A DNA stretch of 64,000 bases from Salinibacterium sp. NK8237 (GCF_015864955.1 NZ_JADYWE010000002.1:314326-378325), one strand, 5' to 3'; shown: positions 42,401 through 50,749, counted from the first letter of the stretch. Translations and numbers: made by a program. The notes: a model not told the origin generated them from the letters alone.

Positions 42401-43414
42401 GGCATCGATGACGTAGCGGATGCCGGGCACCGTCAGGCTGGTTTCGGCAACGTTGGTGGCGAGCACAATGCGGCGTCGCGTGCCTGGCGTGCGGCGCGAC
42501 TCGAACACGCGGTGCTGTTCGGCGGAGCTCAGCCGGCCGTAGAGGGGGAGCACTTCGGTGCCCTCGGAGAGTTTGCCGGCGCTGATGCGTCCGCGGATGG
42601 ATTCTTCGGCATCCCGAATCTCGGTTTCGCCGGAGAGGAAGACGAGCACGTCGCCGTCGCTCTCGCGAGAGAGCTCGTCGAGGGCGTCGTTGATGCCTTC
42701 GAGATAGTCGCGGTCGGTGCGGTTCGCGGCAGCTTCTTCGGCATCCTCCGCTTCGAGATCGTCGCCAGTGCTTTCTTCGGCGACGAGGGGACGGTACCGA
42801 ATCTCGACGGGGAAAGTGCGGCCAGAAACCTCAATGATGGGGGCACCATCGAAGTGCTTCGAGAAGCTCTCGGGGTCGATGGTCGCACTCGTGATGATGA
42901 TGCTGAGATCGGGGCGGCGGGCCCGCAGCTGCTTGAGATAGCCGAGCAAGAAGTCGACGGTGAGGCTACGTTCGTGGGCCTCGTCGATGATGATCGCGTC
43001 GTACTTCTTGAGATCGCGGTCGCGGTGAATCTCGTTCAGCAGGATGCCGTCAGTCATGAGCTTCACCCGCGTGTTCTTGCCCACACGATCGGTGAACCGC
43101 ACTTGGTAACCCACGAGGTCGCCGAGTTCGCTACCGAGTTCTTCGGCAATGCGCTCCGCAACGGTGCGCGCGGCAATCCTTCGTGGCTGCGTGTGCCCAA
43201 TGGATGTCTTGCCCAGTTCCAACAGAATCTTAGGCAGCTGGGTGGTTTTTCCACTTCCGGTGGCTCCCGCAATGATCACGACTTGGTTCTCGCGAATGGC
43301 CTTCGCGATGTCGTCTTTGCGCTGGCTGACGGGCAGCTCGGGTGGGAAGGTCACCACAATGTCAGCGCTCGCGGCAGATGCGGTGCTGGCGGAGTGAACT
43401 TCGGAGGCAGACAT
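39494..43414 (-). CDS. hrpA: ATP-dependent RNA helicase HrpA
   Basis: 1306 residues from ATG 43414 (an ATG at 43468 would overlap the operator of the next gene). DEAH-box helicase: Walker A GATGSGKTTQLP, IIIDEAHERSLTVDFLLGYL, then SAT (ITSATIDPE) and QRSGRSGR in the helicase C domain, HA2 and OB-type domains, and the long HrpA-specific C-terminal part (DUF3418). Unwinds RNA in mRNA processing and, in some bacteria, ribosome rescue. The C-terminal region is complete, ending GSVSLQRIAKVLAS. Confidence 0.94.
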   Translation of the reverse strand: MSASEVHSASTASAASADIVVTFPPELPVSQRKDDIAKAIRENQVVIIAGATGSGKTTQLPKILLELGKTSIGHTQPRRIAARTVAERIAEELGSELGDLVGYQVRFTDRVGKNTRVKLMTDGILLNEIHRDRDLKKYDAIIIDEAHERSLTVDFLLGYLKQLRARRPDLSIIITSATIDPESFSKHFDGAPIIEVSGRTFPVEIRYRPLVAEESTGDDLEAEDAEEAAANRTDRDYLEGINDALDELSRESDGDVLVFLSGETEIRDAEESIRGRISAGKLSEGTEVLPLYGRLSSAEQHRVFESRRTPGTRRRIVLATNVAETSLTVPGIRYVIDAGTARISRYSTRAKIQRLPIEAISQASANQRSGRSGRTSDGIAIRLYSEEDFNSRPEFMEPEILRTNLAAVILQMISLGLGNIAEFPFLQPPDSRGIKDGLELLTELGAVENAMVGQTKAGHKATGPKDAAPRITRIGKQLSQLPIDPRLARMVLESKQHSTTREVMAIVAGLSIQDPRERPLDKRPQADQQHARFIDPTSDFLTMLNLWNYLEEKQKELSGNQFRRMCKNEYLNYLRVREWHDVYRQLSRMAKPLGLVIGDAHSNPDGIHRSLLAGLLSHIGLKDVAKRDYIGARQTRFVIFPGSALAKKQPNAIMSAELVETSRLFARMNASIDPVWAEKLAGDLVKRSYSEPHWEKKQGAAVAFERVTLYGVTLAARRRIQFSRVDLPAARELFIRHALVEGEDDLTKRDKRVWGFDASNRALRRDLEQLEERSRRRDILHDDETIFEFYDKRLPATVASVRDFEGWWKKARHDSPDLLTLSTDDLLENADDAEVDNTAFPTTWVRGDQTLSLSYRFEPGTDDDGVTVAVPLPLLAGLRPEGFDWQVPGLREELVTALIKALPKPIRRNVVPAADWARRLLENAPDDPATAALDEGPGVTEYLAKEIARLTYVKVAASDFELDRVPAHLKVTFAVINERGEKVGANKSLRSLQASLKPVARESVARAVEGAAQRSPERPADTLERSGITTWDFGELDRSRDTKHGGNTIRAYPALVDDGDSVSIRLMSTPYDQAIAHHGGVRRLLLFAIPSPLGYINEHLTGTEKLVLAQSPYRSTNALFDDCLRACVDSVMGERDVFSQSEFESLRNEISAGLVDSLFTTVSLVASIVSGVRLADKAIRAATSMHLIAPLGDAREQLDALVFPGFVSATGLTQLRRLPVYLKGIEHRVAKLTENPGRDRGWMSEVELATRRYKDAGGTLPLEKHPEPQIVRARWMLEELRLSLFAQHLGTAGSVSLQRIAKVLAS

Positions 43415-43475
43415 AACAGTCCAGCTTAAGGCCGTCGACCATGCCGTGAGAATCGGAGCATTGATCATTGTCTTG

Positions 43476-43499
43476 CAAAGTACTTTGTGTTACAAAGTA
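43476..43499. promoter_or_regulatory. Inverted-repeat operator of the winged-helix pair
   Basis: TACTTTG-TGTTA-CAAAGTA at 43481-43499 is a perfect 7-bp inverted repeat, and a third half-site CAAAGTA at 43476-43482 makes CAAAGTACTTTG, also a perfect palindrome. It lies 55 bp upstream of a small membrane protein gene followed by a winged-helix regulator. Autoregulation by that regulator is likely but inferred. Confidence 0.65.
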
Positions 43500-43553
43500 G
43501 ATAGCGAAACCGACACGGTGTCGGTGCGCGACAGCCGCAATGAAGGAGCCAGC

Positions 43554-44222
43554 ATGGCAAACGACGATCGCTACACGAGCACCGCCGATGAGCTTGATGA
43601 CGAATCTGTGCTGAGCCCAGAGCACATGTTGAGGCTGGTGGATGATCAGCAGAACACGATGATGCGCCAGCAACTCTCACCCATTCCGTGGATGCTGGGA
43701 GTGTGGGGGTTCGCTTGGGCGCTGGGATTCTTATTGCTCTGGTCGTCGGCCGAGGGTGGTAACCCGTGGTTTTCCGTTCCTGTGGTTCCCGCCCGCATCG
43801 CCTTCGCCGTGCTCATCGGCAGCGCCATCGTGATCTCGACGGTGCTGGGAATTCGCATCAGCCGAGGGGTTCAGGGCAACTCGACGTTCTCCGGGGCGGT
43901 GTACGGGATCTCGTGGTCGGTAGCGAGCAGCGGGTTCGCCACCGTCGGTGTTGCGCTCATCCAGAACGGTATGTCTCAGGAGCTCGCCACTCTCTACTTT
44001 CCTTCCGCATTCGCGCTGATGGCTGGAATCCTGTACTTTCTCGGTGCCGCCCTCTGGCAGGAGAAGAGTCAGTTGGTGCTGGGGAGCATCTTGTTGCTAG
44101 CGGGCTCAGCGTCGCCGTTTTTCGGGGCACCAACCAACAACATCGTGATGGCAGTGCTGGGTGGTGGCAGCATGCTCATTGCTGCGATCGTCTTCGCTGT
44201 TCGCCTGCACCGGATGGCCTAG
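43554..44222 (+). CDS. Small integral membrane protein, unknown
   Basis: 222 residues from ATG 43554, which has GAAGGAG 6-8 bp upstream. A hydrophilic acidic N-terminus of about 45 residues (TSTADELDDESVLSPEHMLRL) is followed by about six membrane helices (IPWMLGVWGFAWALGFLLLW; AFAVLIGSAIVISTVL; LVLGSILLLAGSASP). No known domain. It is followed after 4 bp by a winged-helix regulator gene, so the two act together. The pairing of a membrane protein with a PF13601-type regulator is common in actinobacteria, but the signal is not known. Confidence 0.82.
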   Translation: MANDDRYTSTADELDDESVLSPEHMLRLVDDQQNTMMRQQLSPIPWMLGVWGFAWALGFLLLWSSAEGGNPWFSVPVVPARIAFAVLIGSAIVISTVLGIRISRGVQGNSTFSGAVYGISWSVASSGFATVGVALIQNGMSQELATLYFPSAFALMAGILYFLGAALWQEKSQLVLGSILLLAGSASPFFGAPTNNIVMAVLGGGSMLIAAIVFAVRLHRMA

Positions 44223-44226
44223 AACA

Positions 44227-44514
44227 ATGGATGAACTCGATCCTGTTATCCATGCCTCGGCCCGGCTGCGCATCACGGCCGCTCTCGCGACGCTTCCCGA
44301 CGGTGACCGCCTCGCCTTTCCGCGGTTGCAGGAATTGCTCGAAATGACGCCGGGCAACCTCTCCACTCACCTCAGGAAACTGGAGGATGCAGGCTATGTC
44401 GAGGTCACCAAAGCCCATCAGGGGCGAAGCCCGGTCACCTATCTCAGCCTGACTGCGCGAGGGCGCGGAGCTTTCGAGACCTACACAGCTAGCCTCAAAA
44501 AACTGTTGGGCTAG
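44227..44514 (+). CDS. Winged-helix transcriptional regulator (PF13601-like)
   Basis: 95 residues. Helix-turn-helix in FPRLQELLEMTPGNLSTHLRKLEDAGYVEVTK, with the wing in SPVTYLSLTARGRGAFETY. This size and order match the small winged-helix DNA-binding group of MarR/ArsR-like fold. No ligand-binding domain is attached. It is the second gene of a two-gene operon that begins with a palindromic operator, so it probably represses its own operon. The ATG at 44227 is 4 bp after the membrane protein stop. Confidence 0.86.
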   Translation: MDELDPVIHASARLRITAALATLPDGDRLAFPRLQELLEMTPGNLSTHLRKLEDAGYVEVTKAHQGRSPVTYLSLTARGRGAFETYTASLKKLLG

Positions 44515-44520
44515 AGCGCG

Positions 44521-45111
44521 CTATCCGCGCGTCGGCACGAGCCAGCGGCGCAGCATCCGGGTCACGCCGGGCAGCAAGACGTAGGTCATGACCGGGGTGA
44601 GGCAGAGCGTGGTCAGCAGCACGCGCGTAATGATCGGCAGCGTGTCCCAGCCGGGAACAAGCAGCGTCACAATATAGGTGAACGCGAGGTTGAGCGGAAA
44701 GAAGCCGAGCCAAATCGTGATGGCCTGTTTCCAGCGCGGTGGAGCGGCGGAAACCGCAGAGGACGCTCCCGCATGCTCGACGGTGACCTCGGTTGGCTCG
44801 TCGAACCAGCCCTCGATTCCGGTGCGGCGCTCGCTGCGGTGCTGGCTCATAAACGCGCTGCCGCTCTGGAGCCACCACGCGCGTTCGGGGGATTGCTCCC
44901 AGTGCAAGAGTGCTGCGTCATCCGCGAATCGGTAGAGCATGTGCCACGTGGTGCTCTCGGTGCCGGCGCGCACCCAGCCCGAGCCGAGAAAGCCGGGATA
45001 AGTGGTCGCGAGGTTGATGCCGGTTTGCATCCAGGCAGTCGCTTGGGCGATGCGGGCGGGGTCAACGGTGCGTTCGATCGAGATGGTGATCGGGGCGTTT
45101 TCTACAGGCAT
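44521..45111 (-). CDS. ABM-domain protein with two membrane helices
   Basis: 196 residues from ATG 45111 with a strong AAAGGAG. Residues 1-100 form an antibiotic-biosynthesis-monooxygenase-like ferredoxin fold (PITISIERTVDPARIAQATAWM, FLGSGWVRAG, YRFADDAALLHWEQSPER). Residues about 125-185 carry two or three hydrophobic segments (AITIWLGFFPLNLAFTYIVTLL; ITRVLLTTLCLTPVMTYVLL). The combination of an ABM domain with a membrane anchor is a known but functionally unassigned type. It converges with the winged-helix regulator. Confidence 0.82.
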   Translation of the reverse strand: MPVENAPITISIERTVDPARIAQATAWMQTGINLATTYPGFLGSGWVRAGTESTTWHMLYRFADDAALLHWEQSPERAWWLQSGSAFMSQHRSERRTGIEGWFDEPTEVTVEHAGASSAVSAAPPRWKQAITIWLGFFPLNLAFTYIVTLLVPGWDTLPIITRVLLTTLCLTPVMTYVLLPGVTRMLRRWLVPTRG

Positions 45112-45517
45112 CAGCGCACTCCTTTCTGTTGTCCAGCGGCAACAGTGACAGCCGGTGCGGGCTTAGCTGGGTTCAAGTCTAGGTTGGATGCCGTGTGCTC
45201 GTGCTGTGCGGGTATGTAAATTTCTTGTGTCACGGCGTTTACTCGCGCGGTAGGCCAATTCTCGAGCTTCTGCGTTTGGCGGGCTTTCAGCCGCACCCCG
45301 CGGATGCCACAAATGCTGTGCCCTCTCACCCTCCGCTCATCCGCGCATCACCCCCACTGTGGGGTAGACACAGGAATCCGCGCAGGATTGTGTCGTTCTT
45401 GTTGCGAATTGTGCGAATCGTCAGTTTCTATTGCCCTGACGTTCAGCAATACGGTGTAATGGCGGCCATGGGATTGGTCTACACCGTCCCTTCGACCACC
45501 TTTCTACTGGAGGAAAG
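45112..45517. promoter_or_regulatory. 406-bp region upstream of the peptide transporter
   Basis: Holds the divergent promoters of the ABM-domain gene and of the peptide ABC operon. Around 45352-45364, CCCCA-CTG-TGGGG is a short inverted repeat. AT-richer sequence near 45395-45430 (TTGCGAATTGTGCGAATCG) is the most likely promoter zone. The ribosome site GGAGGAAAG lies directly before ATG 45518. I saw no RNA gene or longer ORF. Confidence 0.45.
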
Positions 45518-47287
45518 ATGAAGAAGAAGCGCGTCTCAGCTGCCATAGCTGTGCTCGCGGCCGGAGCCCTCGCCCTAACAGGGTGTACTCCGCCGTATGA
45601 GTCAGAAGTAATTGCCGATACCGAGATCACGGTGGCGTGGAATGACCTGATTGACAACTTCAACGGAAGCAGCGCAGCGGGCAACAACACCGCTAACGCC
45701 GTTGTGTTGTACATGATGAACTCGTCGTTCTTGTACTACAACAGCGAACCGGCTCTCGTGCGTAACACCGACTTCGGTACGTTCGAGAAGACCAGTGACG
45801 ACCCGCTGACCGTGAAGTACACGCTCAATGACAACGTCACCTGGTCCGATGGAACCCCCATCGACTCCGCTGACCTGTTGCTCGCGTGGACCACGATCTT
45901 CGCCGGCGTCACGGATGCTGACGACGCTCCGCTCTTCACCCACGCCAACCCGCGTGGCGACCTCGCTTCGGCGCTGCCCGAGATCGACGACAAGAGCATC
46001 ACGATTGTGTACGACAAGGCCTACGTCGACTGGGAAATCCAGTTCGACCTCGGTGTTGCCGCTCACGGTGTCGTTGAGCTTGCTTACCCCGAGATCACCG
46101 ATCCCGAGGAAGCAAAGGAAATGTTCGTCGAGGCAGTTCAGAACGACGACGTTGACTGGCTCACCCCGGTAGCTAAGGCATGGAACGACGCCTACCAGGC
46201 GCCGAGCACTCCCGACAGCGACCTCGTTGCTCTCTCAAGTGGTGCCTACGTTCTCGACGAACTTGTCGAAAACGAGTACGTCGCTCTCGTAGCAAACCCG
46301 CTCTACACGTGGGGCCCTTCGCCCAAGTACGAGCGCATTATCGTTCGCCAGATCGAGGACTCGACCGCACAGGTTCAGGCCATCGAGAATGGTGACGTGC
46401 AGATCGCAGCCGGCCAGCCGACTCCTGACGTGCTTGAGCTCGTCAAGGGACTCGACAACGCTGACTACGTAACCGCGGATGAGGCTACCTACGAGCACGT
46501 TGACCTCACGTTCAACAACGGTGGTCCTTTCGACCCCGCCACCTACGGCGGAGACGAAGACACCGCGAAGGCTGTTCGTCAGGCATTCCTGAAGGTCATT
46601 CCTCGTCAGGAGATCCTCGACAAGCTGATTCTCCCGCTGAACGAAAACGCCACTCTGCGTGACTCGGTTCTCCAGATTCCTGGAGCACCCGGCTACGACG
46701 AAATCGCTTCGAGTAACGGTTCGGCTGACTACGCCGAGGTCGACATCGAAGGCGCCAAGGCGCTGCTTGCTGACGCCGGAGTAACTACTCCTGTTGAGGT
46801 CAAGTTCTGGTACCCCGAGGGCAACGTTCGTCGTGCATCCGAGTTCGAATTCATCCAGCAGTCGGCTGCTCTCGCCGGCTTCACGGTTGTTGACGACTCA
46901 GAGCCCACGTGGGCATTCACCGACAAGGAAGCACTGCCGATCAACCCGCACGACGCGGTTATCTTCGCATGGCAGTCGACGAGCCTCGCGCTCACCGGTT
47001 CTGACCAGTACCTCGGTAGTGGCCAGCCCAGCAACTTCGGTGGATACTCCAACACCGAGGTAGACGGTCTTCTCTCAGACCTCGAGACCGAGCTGGACCC
47101 TGCGGCTCAGACCGAGATCCAGGTTGAGGTCGAGAAGCTGGTGTGGGATGACGCTTACGGCGTCACCATCTTCCAGTTCCCCGGAATCACCGTCTGGAAC
47201 AACTCAGTAACGAACGTGGACCCGAGTCCGCTGTCGCCGACCTACTTCTGGAACTTCTGGGAGTGGGCACCGACAGACTCCGAGTAA
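45518..47287 (+). CDS. Peptide/oligopeptide ABC transporter substrate-binding lipoprotein
   Basis: 589 residues. Signal MKKKRVSAAIAVLAAGALALTGC with lipobox LTGC. Family 5 solute-binding fold: VKYTLNDNVTWSDGTPIDSADLLLAW is the signature region, and FQFPGITVWNNSVTNVDPSPLSPTYFWNFWEW the usual end. Family members bind di- or oligopeptides, nickel or sugars. The permease and ATPase genes downstream complete a Dpp/Opp-type importer. A strong hairpin follows the gene, likely lowering permease expression relative to the binding protein. Confidence 0.93.
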   Translation: MKKKRVSAAIAVLAAGALALTGCTPPYESEVIADTEITVAWNDLIDNFNGSSAAGNNTANAVVLYMMNSSFLYYNSEPALVRNTDFGTFEKTSDDPLTVKYTLNDNVTWSDGTPIDSADLLLAWTTIFAGVTDADDAPLFTHANPRGDLASALPEIDDKSITIVYDKAYVDWEIQFDLGVAAHGVVELAYPEITDPEEAKEMFVEAVQNDDVDWLTPVAKAWNDAYQAPSTPDSDLVALSSGAYVLDELVENEYVALVANPLYTWGPSPKYERIIVRQIEDSTAQVQAIENGDVQIAAGQPTPDVLELVKGLDNADYVTADEATYEHVDLTFNNGGPFDPATYGGDEDTAKAVRQAFLKVIPRQEILDKLILPLNENATLRDSVLQIPGAPGYDEIASSNGSADYAEVDIEGAKALLADAGVTTPVEVKFWYPEGNVRRASEFEFIQQSAALAGFTVVDDSEPTWAFTDKEALPINPHDAVIFAWQSTSLALTGSDQYLGSGQPSNFGGYSNTEVDGLLSDLETELDPAAQTEIQVEVEKLVWDDAYGVTIFQFPGITVWNNSVTNVDPSPLSPTYFWNFWEWAPTDSE

Positions 47288-47306
47288 CTTCTCGGTAGCG
47301 CTCACG

Positions 47307-47374
47307 AGTGGGCCGGGCCTAGTGCCCGGCCCACTTGCGCGAACGTCGTTATGCCGCTCAGCGGCGCTGTTTTT
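47307..47374 (+). terminator. Two hairpins between binding-protein and permease genes
   Basis: First, AGTGGGCCGGGC (47307-47318) pairs perfectly with GCCCGGCCCACT (47324-47335) around a 5-nt loop: a 12-bp stem without a T-run. Second, GCCGC-TCA-GCGGC (47353-47365) is followed by GCTGTTTTT, a weak intrinsic terminator. Together they would stabilise the upstream mRNA and reduce read-through into the permeases. Confidence 0.7.
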
Positions 47375-47410
47375 GTTCCGTTATGCATGCCCCCGAAATG
47401 AGGATCTCCG

Positions 47411-48955
47411 GTGCTGACCTTTGTCGCCAGGCGCCTTGTAGCCACTCTTTTAGTTCTCCTAGTGGCTTCATTTATCGTCTATGTACTTACCGCCAATTCC
47501 GGTGATCCGCTTCAAGAACTTCGGGGCAGCCGAGATCCCAGCGCTCAAGATCAAATTGCGTACTTGAGCGGCCTTCTCAATCTCGACCAGCCACCCGTAC
47601 TTCGCTACTTCACCTGGCTAGGAGGAGTGGGGGCCTGTTTCATCGGCCAGTGTGACCTTGGGATTTCGGTCGCGCGAGGCGAACAGCCCGTGATCGAAGC
47701 CATCGGGGGAGCACTCGGTTCCACTCTCCAACTGGTTCTTGCCGCAACCATCCTCGCGATCGTCATCGGCGTCGCGATAGGAATGACAACCGCACTTCGT
47801 CAGTACAGCGGTTACGACTACGTCGTCACTTTCCTCACCTTCGTCTTCTACTCACTCCCCATCTTCTGGGTTGCGGTGCTCCTCAAAGAGTTCGGCGCTA
47901 TTCAGTTCAACTCGTTTCTCGGCGACCCCGTTATCCCGTGGTGGTCGATTCTCATCATCGGTCTGGTGATGGGCTTCATCGGCTCTTCGATTGTTGGTGG
48001 AGAGTTGCGAACGCGGGTCATTTCTTTCGTCAGCGTTGGCGGCGGTATTGCCGCGTTGCTTATCCTTCTCGATGTCACTCGCTGGTTCGAAAGCCCCTCG
48101 ATCGGCTTCGTCGGTATAGCGCTGATGTCTGTGGCGACGGGCGCGGTCGTGCTCTTTACTTCCACCGGCTTCCACAACCGTCGTGCTTTGGTCGCCGTGG
48201 GAATCATCGTTGTTCTCACTGTCATCTTGAGCTGGCCGTTCCAGTTCCTCTTCTACTACGTCAACAGCCCGTGGACCGTGCTGCTCGTTCTCGCCATTCT
48301 GGTGGGCCTCGGCCTGCTCGTCGGCTTCTTCGTGGGAGGCGATGGCAAAACTGTCGTAGCCAGAACCGCAGCCATCGTCGGTGGCCTCGGTGTGCTGCCG
48401 CTCGTGCTCGACCAGATGTTTATCCGCTGGGATGAGTACGTGGCGCGCATCCCGCTCAGCAACGGTGTGATCGCCACGATCGGTGCCTCAACCCCCGCGA
48501 TTCGGCGGGTGGATGACACGTGGCTGAACATGCTCGACTCCCTCACCCATATGCTCCTGCCCACCATCGCGCTCATGATCATCTCGCTGGCGGCCTACAC
48601 GCGCTACGCTCGCGCCAGCCTGTTGGATGTCATGAATCAGGACTACGTGCGCACCGCTCGCGCCAAGGGTCTCGGGGAACGAACCGTCGTCATGCGTCAC
48701 GCGTTCCGCAACGCCATGATCCCGATCGCTACCATCATCGCGCTCGACTTCGGGGCGGTGATCGGTGGTGCCGTGATTACCGAAAGAGTCTTCGCCTGGC
48801 AGGCGATGGGCTCCCTCTTCAATGAGGGGCTCCACCGCGTCGACGTGAATCTGGTGATGGGGTTCTTCCTCGTCACGGGCATCCTCGCCGTTATCTTCAA
48901 CGTTATTGCCGACCTCTTGTACTCGGCCCTTGACCCCAGAATTCGGGTGAGCTGA
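47411..48955 (+). CDS. Peptide ABC transporter permease DppB-type, with a central membrane insertion
   Basis: 514 residues; DppB-type permeases are normally about 310-340. The N-terminus (FVARRLVATLLVLLVASFIVYVL) and the C-terminal permease core (YTRYARASLLDVMNQDYVRTARAKG, the EAA-type loop) are typical. Residues about 170-350 form an extra stretch with about six hydrophobic segments (SILIIGLVMGFIGSSIVGG; VLLVLAILVGLGLLVGFFVGG) not found in standard DppB. The frame is open throughout, so this is an insertion, not a frameshift. GTG start at 47411. Confidence 0.88.
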   Translation: MLTFVARRLVATLLVLLVASFIVYVLTANSGDPLQELRGSRDPSAQDQIAYLSGLLNLDQPPVLRYFTWLGGVGACFIGQCDLGISVARGEQPVIEAIGGALGSTLQLVLAATILAIVIGVAIGMTTALRQYSGYDYVVTFLTFVFYSLPIFWVAVLLKEFGAIQFNSFLGDPVIPWWSILIIGLVMGFIGSSIVGGELRTRVISFVSVGGGIAALLILLDVTRWFESPSIGFVGIALMSVATGAVVLFTSTGFHNRRALVAVGIIVVLTVILSWPFQFLFYYVNSPWTVLLVLAILVGLGLLVGFFVGGDGKTVVARTAAIVGGLGVLPLVLDQMFIRWDEYVARIPLSNGVIATIGASTPAIRRVDDTWLNMLDSLTHMLLPTIALMIISLAAYTRYARASLLDVMNQDYVRTARAKGLGERTVVMRHAFRNAMIPIATIIALDFGAVIGGAVITERVFAWQAMGSLFNEGLHRVDVNLVMGFFLVTGILAVIFNVIADLLYSALDPRIRVS

Positions 48956-48957
48956 TC

Positions 48958-50076
48958 ATGACCGATAAGAAGCCCGTCGCCGACGAACAGTCGGTAGGCC
49001 AAGAACTCAGCATTGAACAGCGCGCAACAGTAGGGCTCAGCCAGGGCGCGATCGTGCGCCGCCGTTTCCTGCAGCACCGCGGCGCCGTGATCTCGGTGTT
49101 CGTGTTGCTCTTCCTCGTGCTCCTCGCGTTTACTTCGGTGGGTACCGTTCTTGGTGGCACTGGAAAACTCACCCCGGATCCCACCGGCACACGCCTCATT
49201 GTCGATGGGTTCCGCATCCCCGGTTGGTGGGGTGCCACGTGGTGGGAACGCTACGACATCGTGCTCCCCGGCGGCGCTCCTACTTTCACGTGGTGGCCGT
49301 TTAGCTTTGGCGAGCATCCCTTTGGCCAAGACAACACGGGTAAGGATGTGTTCGCGCGTGTCATGCGCGGAATGCAGCAATCGCTCAACGTCGTCTTCAT
49401 CGTCGGCATCATCTCGACCGTTATCGGCGTCGTTCTCGGTGCTCTCGCTGGGTACTACCGCGGTTGGGTTGACCAGCTCATCATGCGACTGACCGACGTC
49501 ATTATCATCGTTCCGCTGCTCATCCTCGGTGCCGTTCTCGGCCAGACGATCGGTGGTGACGCGTTCTTGTTGGCTGTCATGATCGGGCTCATCGCCTGGA
49601 CCGGTATGGCGCGACTCGTGCGTGCGGAGTTCCTGAGCTTGCGCGAACGCGAGTTCGTGGATGCAGCCCGGGTTGCCGGTGCCAGCGACTTCCGCATCAT
49701 TTTCCGTCACATCCTGCCCAACACCGTCGGCGTGATCGTCGTCAGCGCAACGCTGCTCATGAGCGCCGTGATTTTGCTCGAGACCTCACTGAGCTTCCTC
49801 GGGTTCGGCATCACTGATCCTGATATTTCGCTCGGTCAGATCATTAGCCAATACAACGAAGCATTCAAGACGCGACCGTGGCTGTTCTGGTGGCCAGGTC
49901 TCTTCATCGTGGTGATTGCGCTGTGCATCAACTTCATCGGCGACGGTCTGCGCGATGCGTTCGACCCTCGCCAGAAGCGCGTGCCCCGTAAACGCGGGTT
50001 TGGTTCCGAGGTCGGCAACTTCTTCAAGGCCTACATTCCCGGCACACGTCCCGGCGACGGAACCGTAAACAAGTGA
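48958..50076 (+). CDS. Peptide ABC transporter permease DppC-type
   Basis: 372 residues. N-terminal hydrophilic part, first helix HRGAVISVFVLLFLVLLAF, an extracellular loop with HPFGQDNTGKDVFARVMRG (the usual DppC motif), five more helices, and the EAA loop LREREFVDAARVAGASDFRIIFRHILPN. The last 30 residues are basic. It starts 2 bp after the DppB-type gene stop, so the permeases are coupled. The ATPase gene comes only after the reverse-strand gene below. Confidence 0.93.
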   Translation: MTDKKPVADEQSVGQELSIEQRATVGLSQGAIVRRRFLQHRGAVISVFVLLFLVLLAFTSVGTVLGGTGKLTPDPTGTRLIVDGFRIPGWWGATWWERYDIVLPGGAPTFTWWPFSFGEHPFGQDNTGKDVFARVMRGMQQSLNVVFIVGIISTVIGVVLGALAGYYRGWVDQLIMRLTDVIIIVPLLILGAVLGQTIGGDAFLLAVMIGLIAWTGMARLVRAEFLSLREREFVDAARVAGASDFRIIFRHILPNTVGVIVVSATLLMSAVILLETSLSFLGFGITDPDISLGQIISQYNEAFKTRPWLFWWPGLFIVVIALCINFIGDGLRDAFDPRQKRVPRKRGFGSEVGNFFKAYIPGTRPGDGTVNK

Positions 50077-50087
50077 GAACGAGTGAG

Positions 50088-50696
50088 CTAGCCGAGCGTC
50101 GAGACGAAGACCAAGGCCGTGAGCGCAACGAGAGCCGCGATGGTGCGCCAGTGCCACGTGACTCGCAGCTTCGTGAATTCGCTCGTGGCGACATCCAGAT
50201 GCCCATCGTCGCGCAGTTGCTCCCAGTGGGTGCGGATGACATGGGCCGCTTGGCCAGAGTCAGACGTGATCAGGTCGCCGGGTCGCACCGTGCCGGCCAG
50301 GTAGCTCGACTCGGGCAGGTTCGCACCGTCTTGACGCACGGCCGAGAAGACCGAATGGCGACCGGGTGCGGGCGCAGCCCACGCTGTAACGGTGCCGTGC
50401 GGAGTCTCGAGAGTGAGCGCATATTTGGTGTCGATGCGACGGATTTCTGGCCACGCGACCTCGATAGTGCGCAAAACGTTGCGCACGCTGACGCCGGCGG
50501 CAGTCACATAAACGTTGGGGCGCCAGAACATCGCCCACGTGAGCAGCGAGAGGAGCCCAAAGATGGGCGCCACTTGCAGGGCATCCAGCCAGCGACCTTG
50601 AATAGCCGTGATGACAAGGCCCGCCGCGAAGGCAGCAATGACGATGATCGAAAGTACGCGCCCGAATCGCGAGTGCAGGGTGAAGTTTGGCGACAC
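50088..50696 (-). CDS. PH-domain-like membrane protein, inserted between importer genes
   Basis: 202 residues from GTG 50696 (an ATG at 50720 is also in frame). Two N-terminal membrane helices (VLSIIVIAAFAAGLVITAI; VAPIFGLLSLLTWAMF), a bacterial PH-like beta domain (NVYVTAAGVSVRNVLRTIEVAWPEIRRID), and a final helix (TIAALVALTALVFVSTLG). The order is that of small actinobacterial PH-domain membrane proteins of unknown role. It lies on the opposite strand inside an otherwise co-directional dpp set, which suggests a later insertion or a transcriptional break between permeases and ATPase. Confidence 0.78.
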   Translation of the reverse strand: MSPNFTLHSRFGRVLSIIVIAAFAAGLVITAIQGRWLDALQVAPIFGLLSLLTWAMFWRPNVYVTAAGVSVRNVLRTIEVAWPEIRRIDTKYALTLETPHGTVTAWAAPAPGRHSVFSAVRQDGANLPESSYLAGTVRPGDLITSDSGQAAHVIRTHWEQLRDDGHLDVATSEFTKLRVTWHWRTIAALVALTALVFVSTLG

Positions 50697-50749
50697 GGAA
50701 CTATGTTCCCACGAGCACACCGCATCCAGGGCGAAAGGCGAAACTCCTG

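Noticed and set aside
41591-43429. 612-codon open frame on the plus strand, opposite hrpA
   Set aside because: Mirror frame of a long G+C-rich gene; no domain or ribosome site, whereas hrpA has all helicase motifs.
45165-45195. tRNA T-arm-like GGGTTCAAGTC
   Set aside because: No cloverleaf with an acceptor stem or anticodon arm can be drawn around it.
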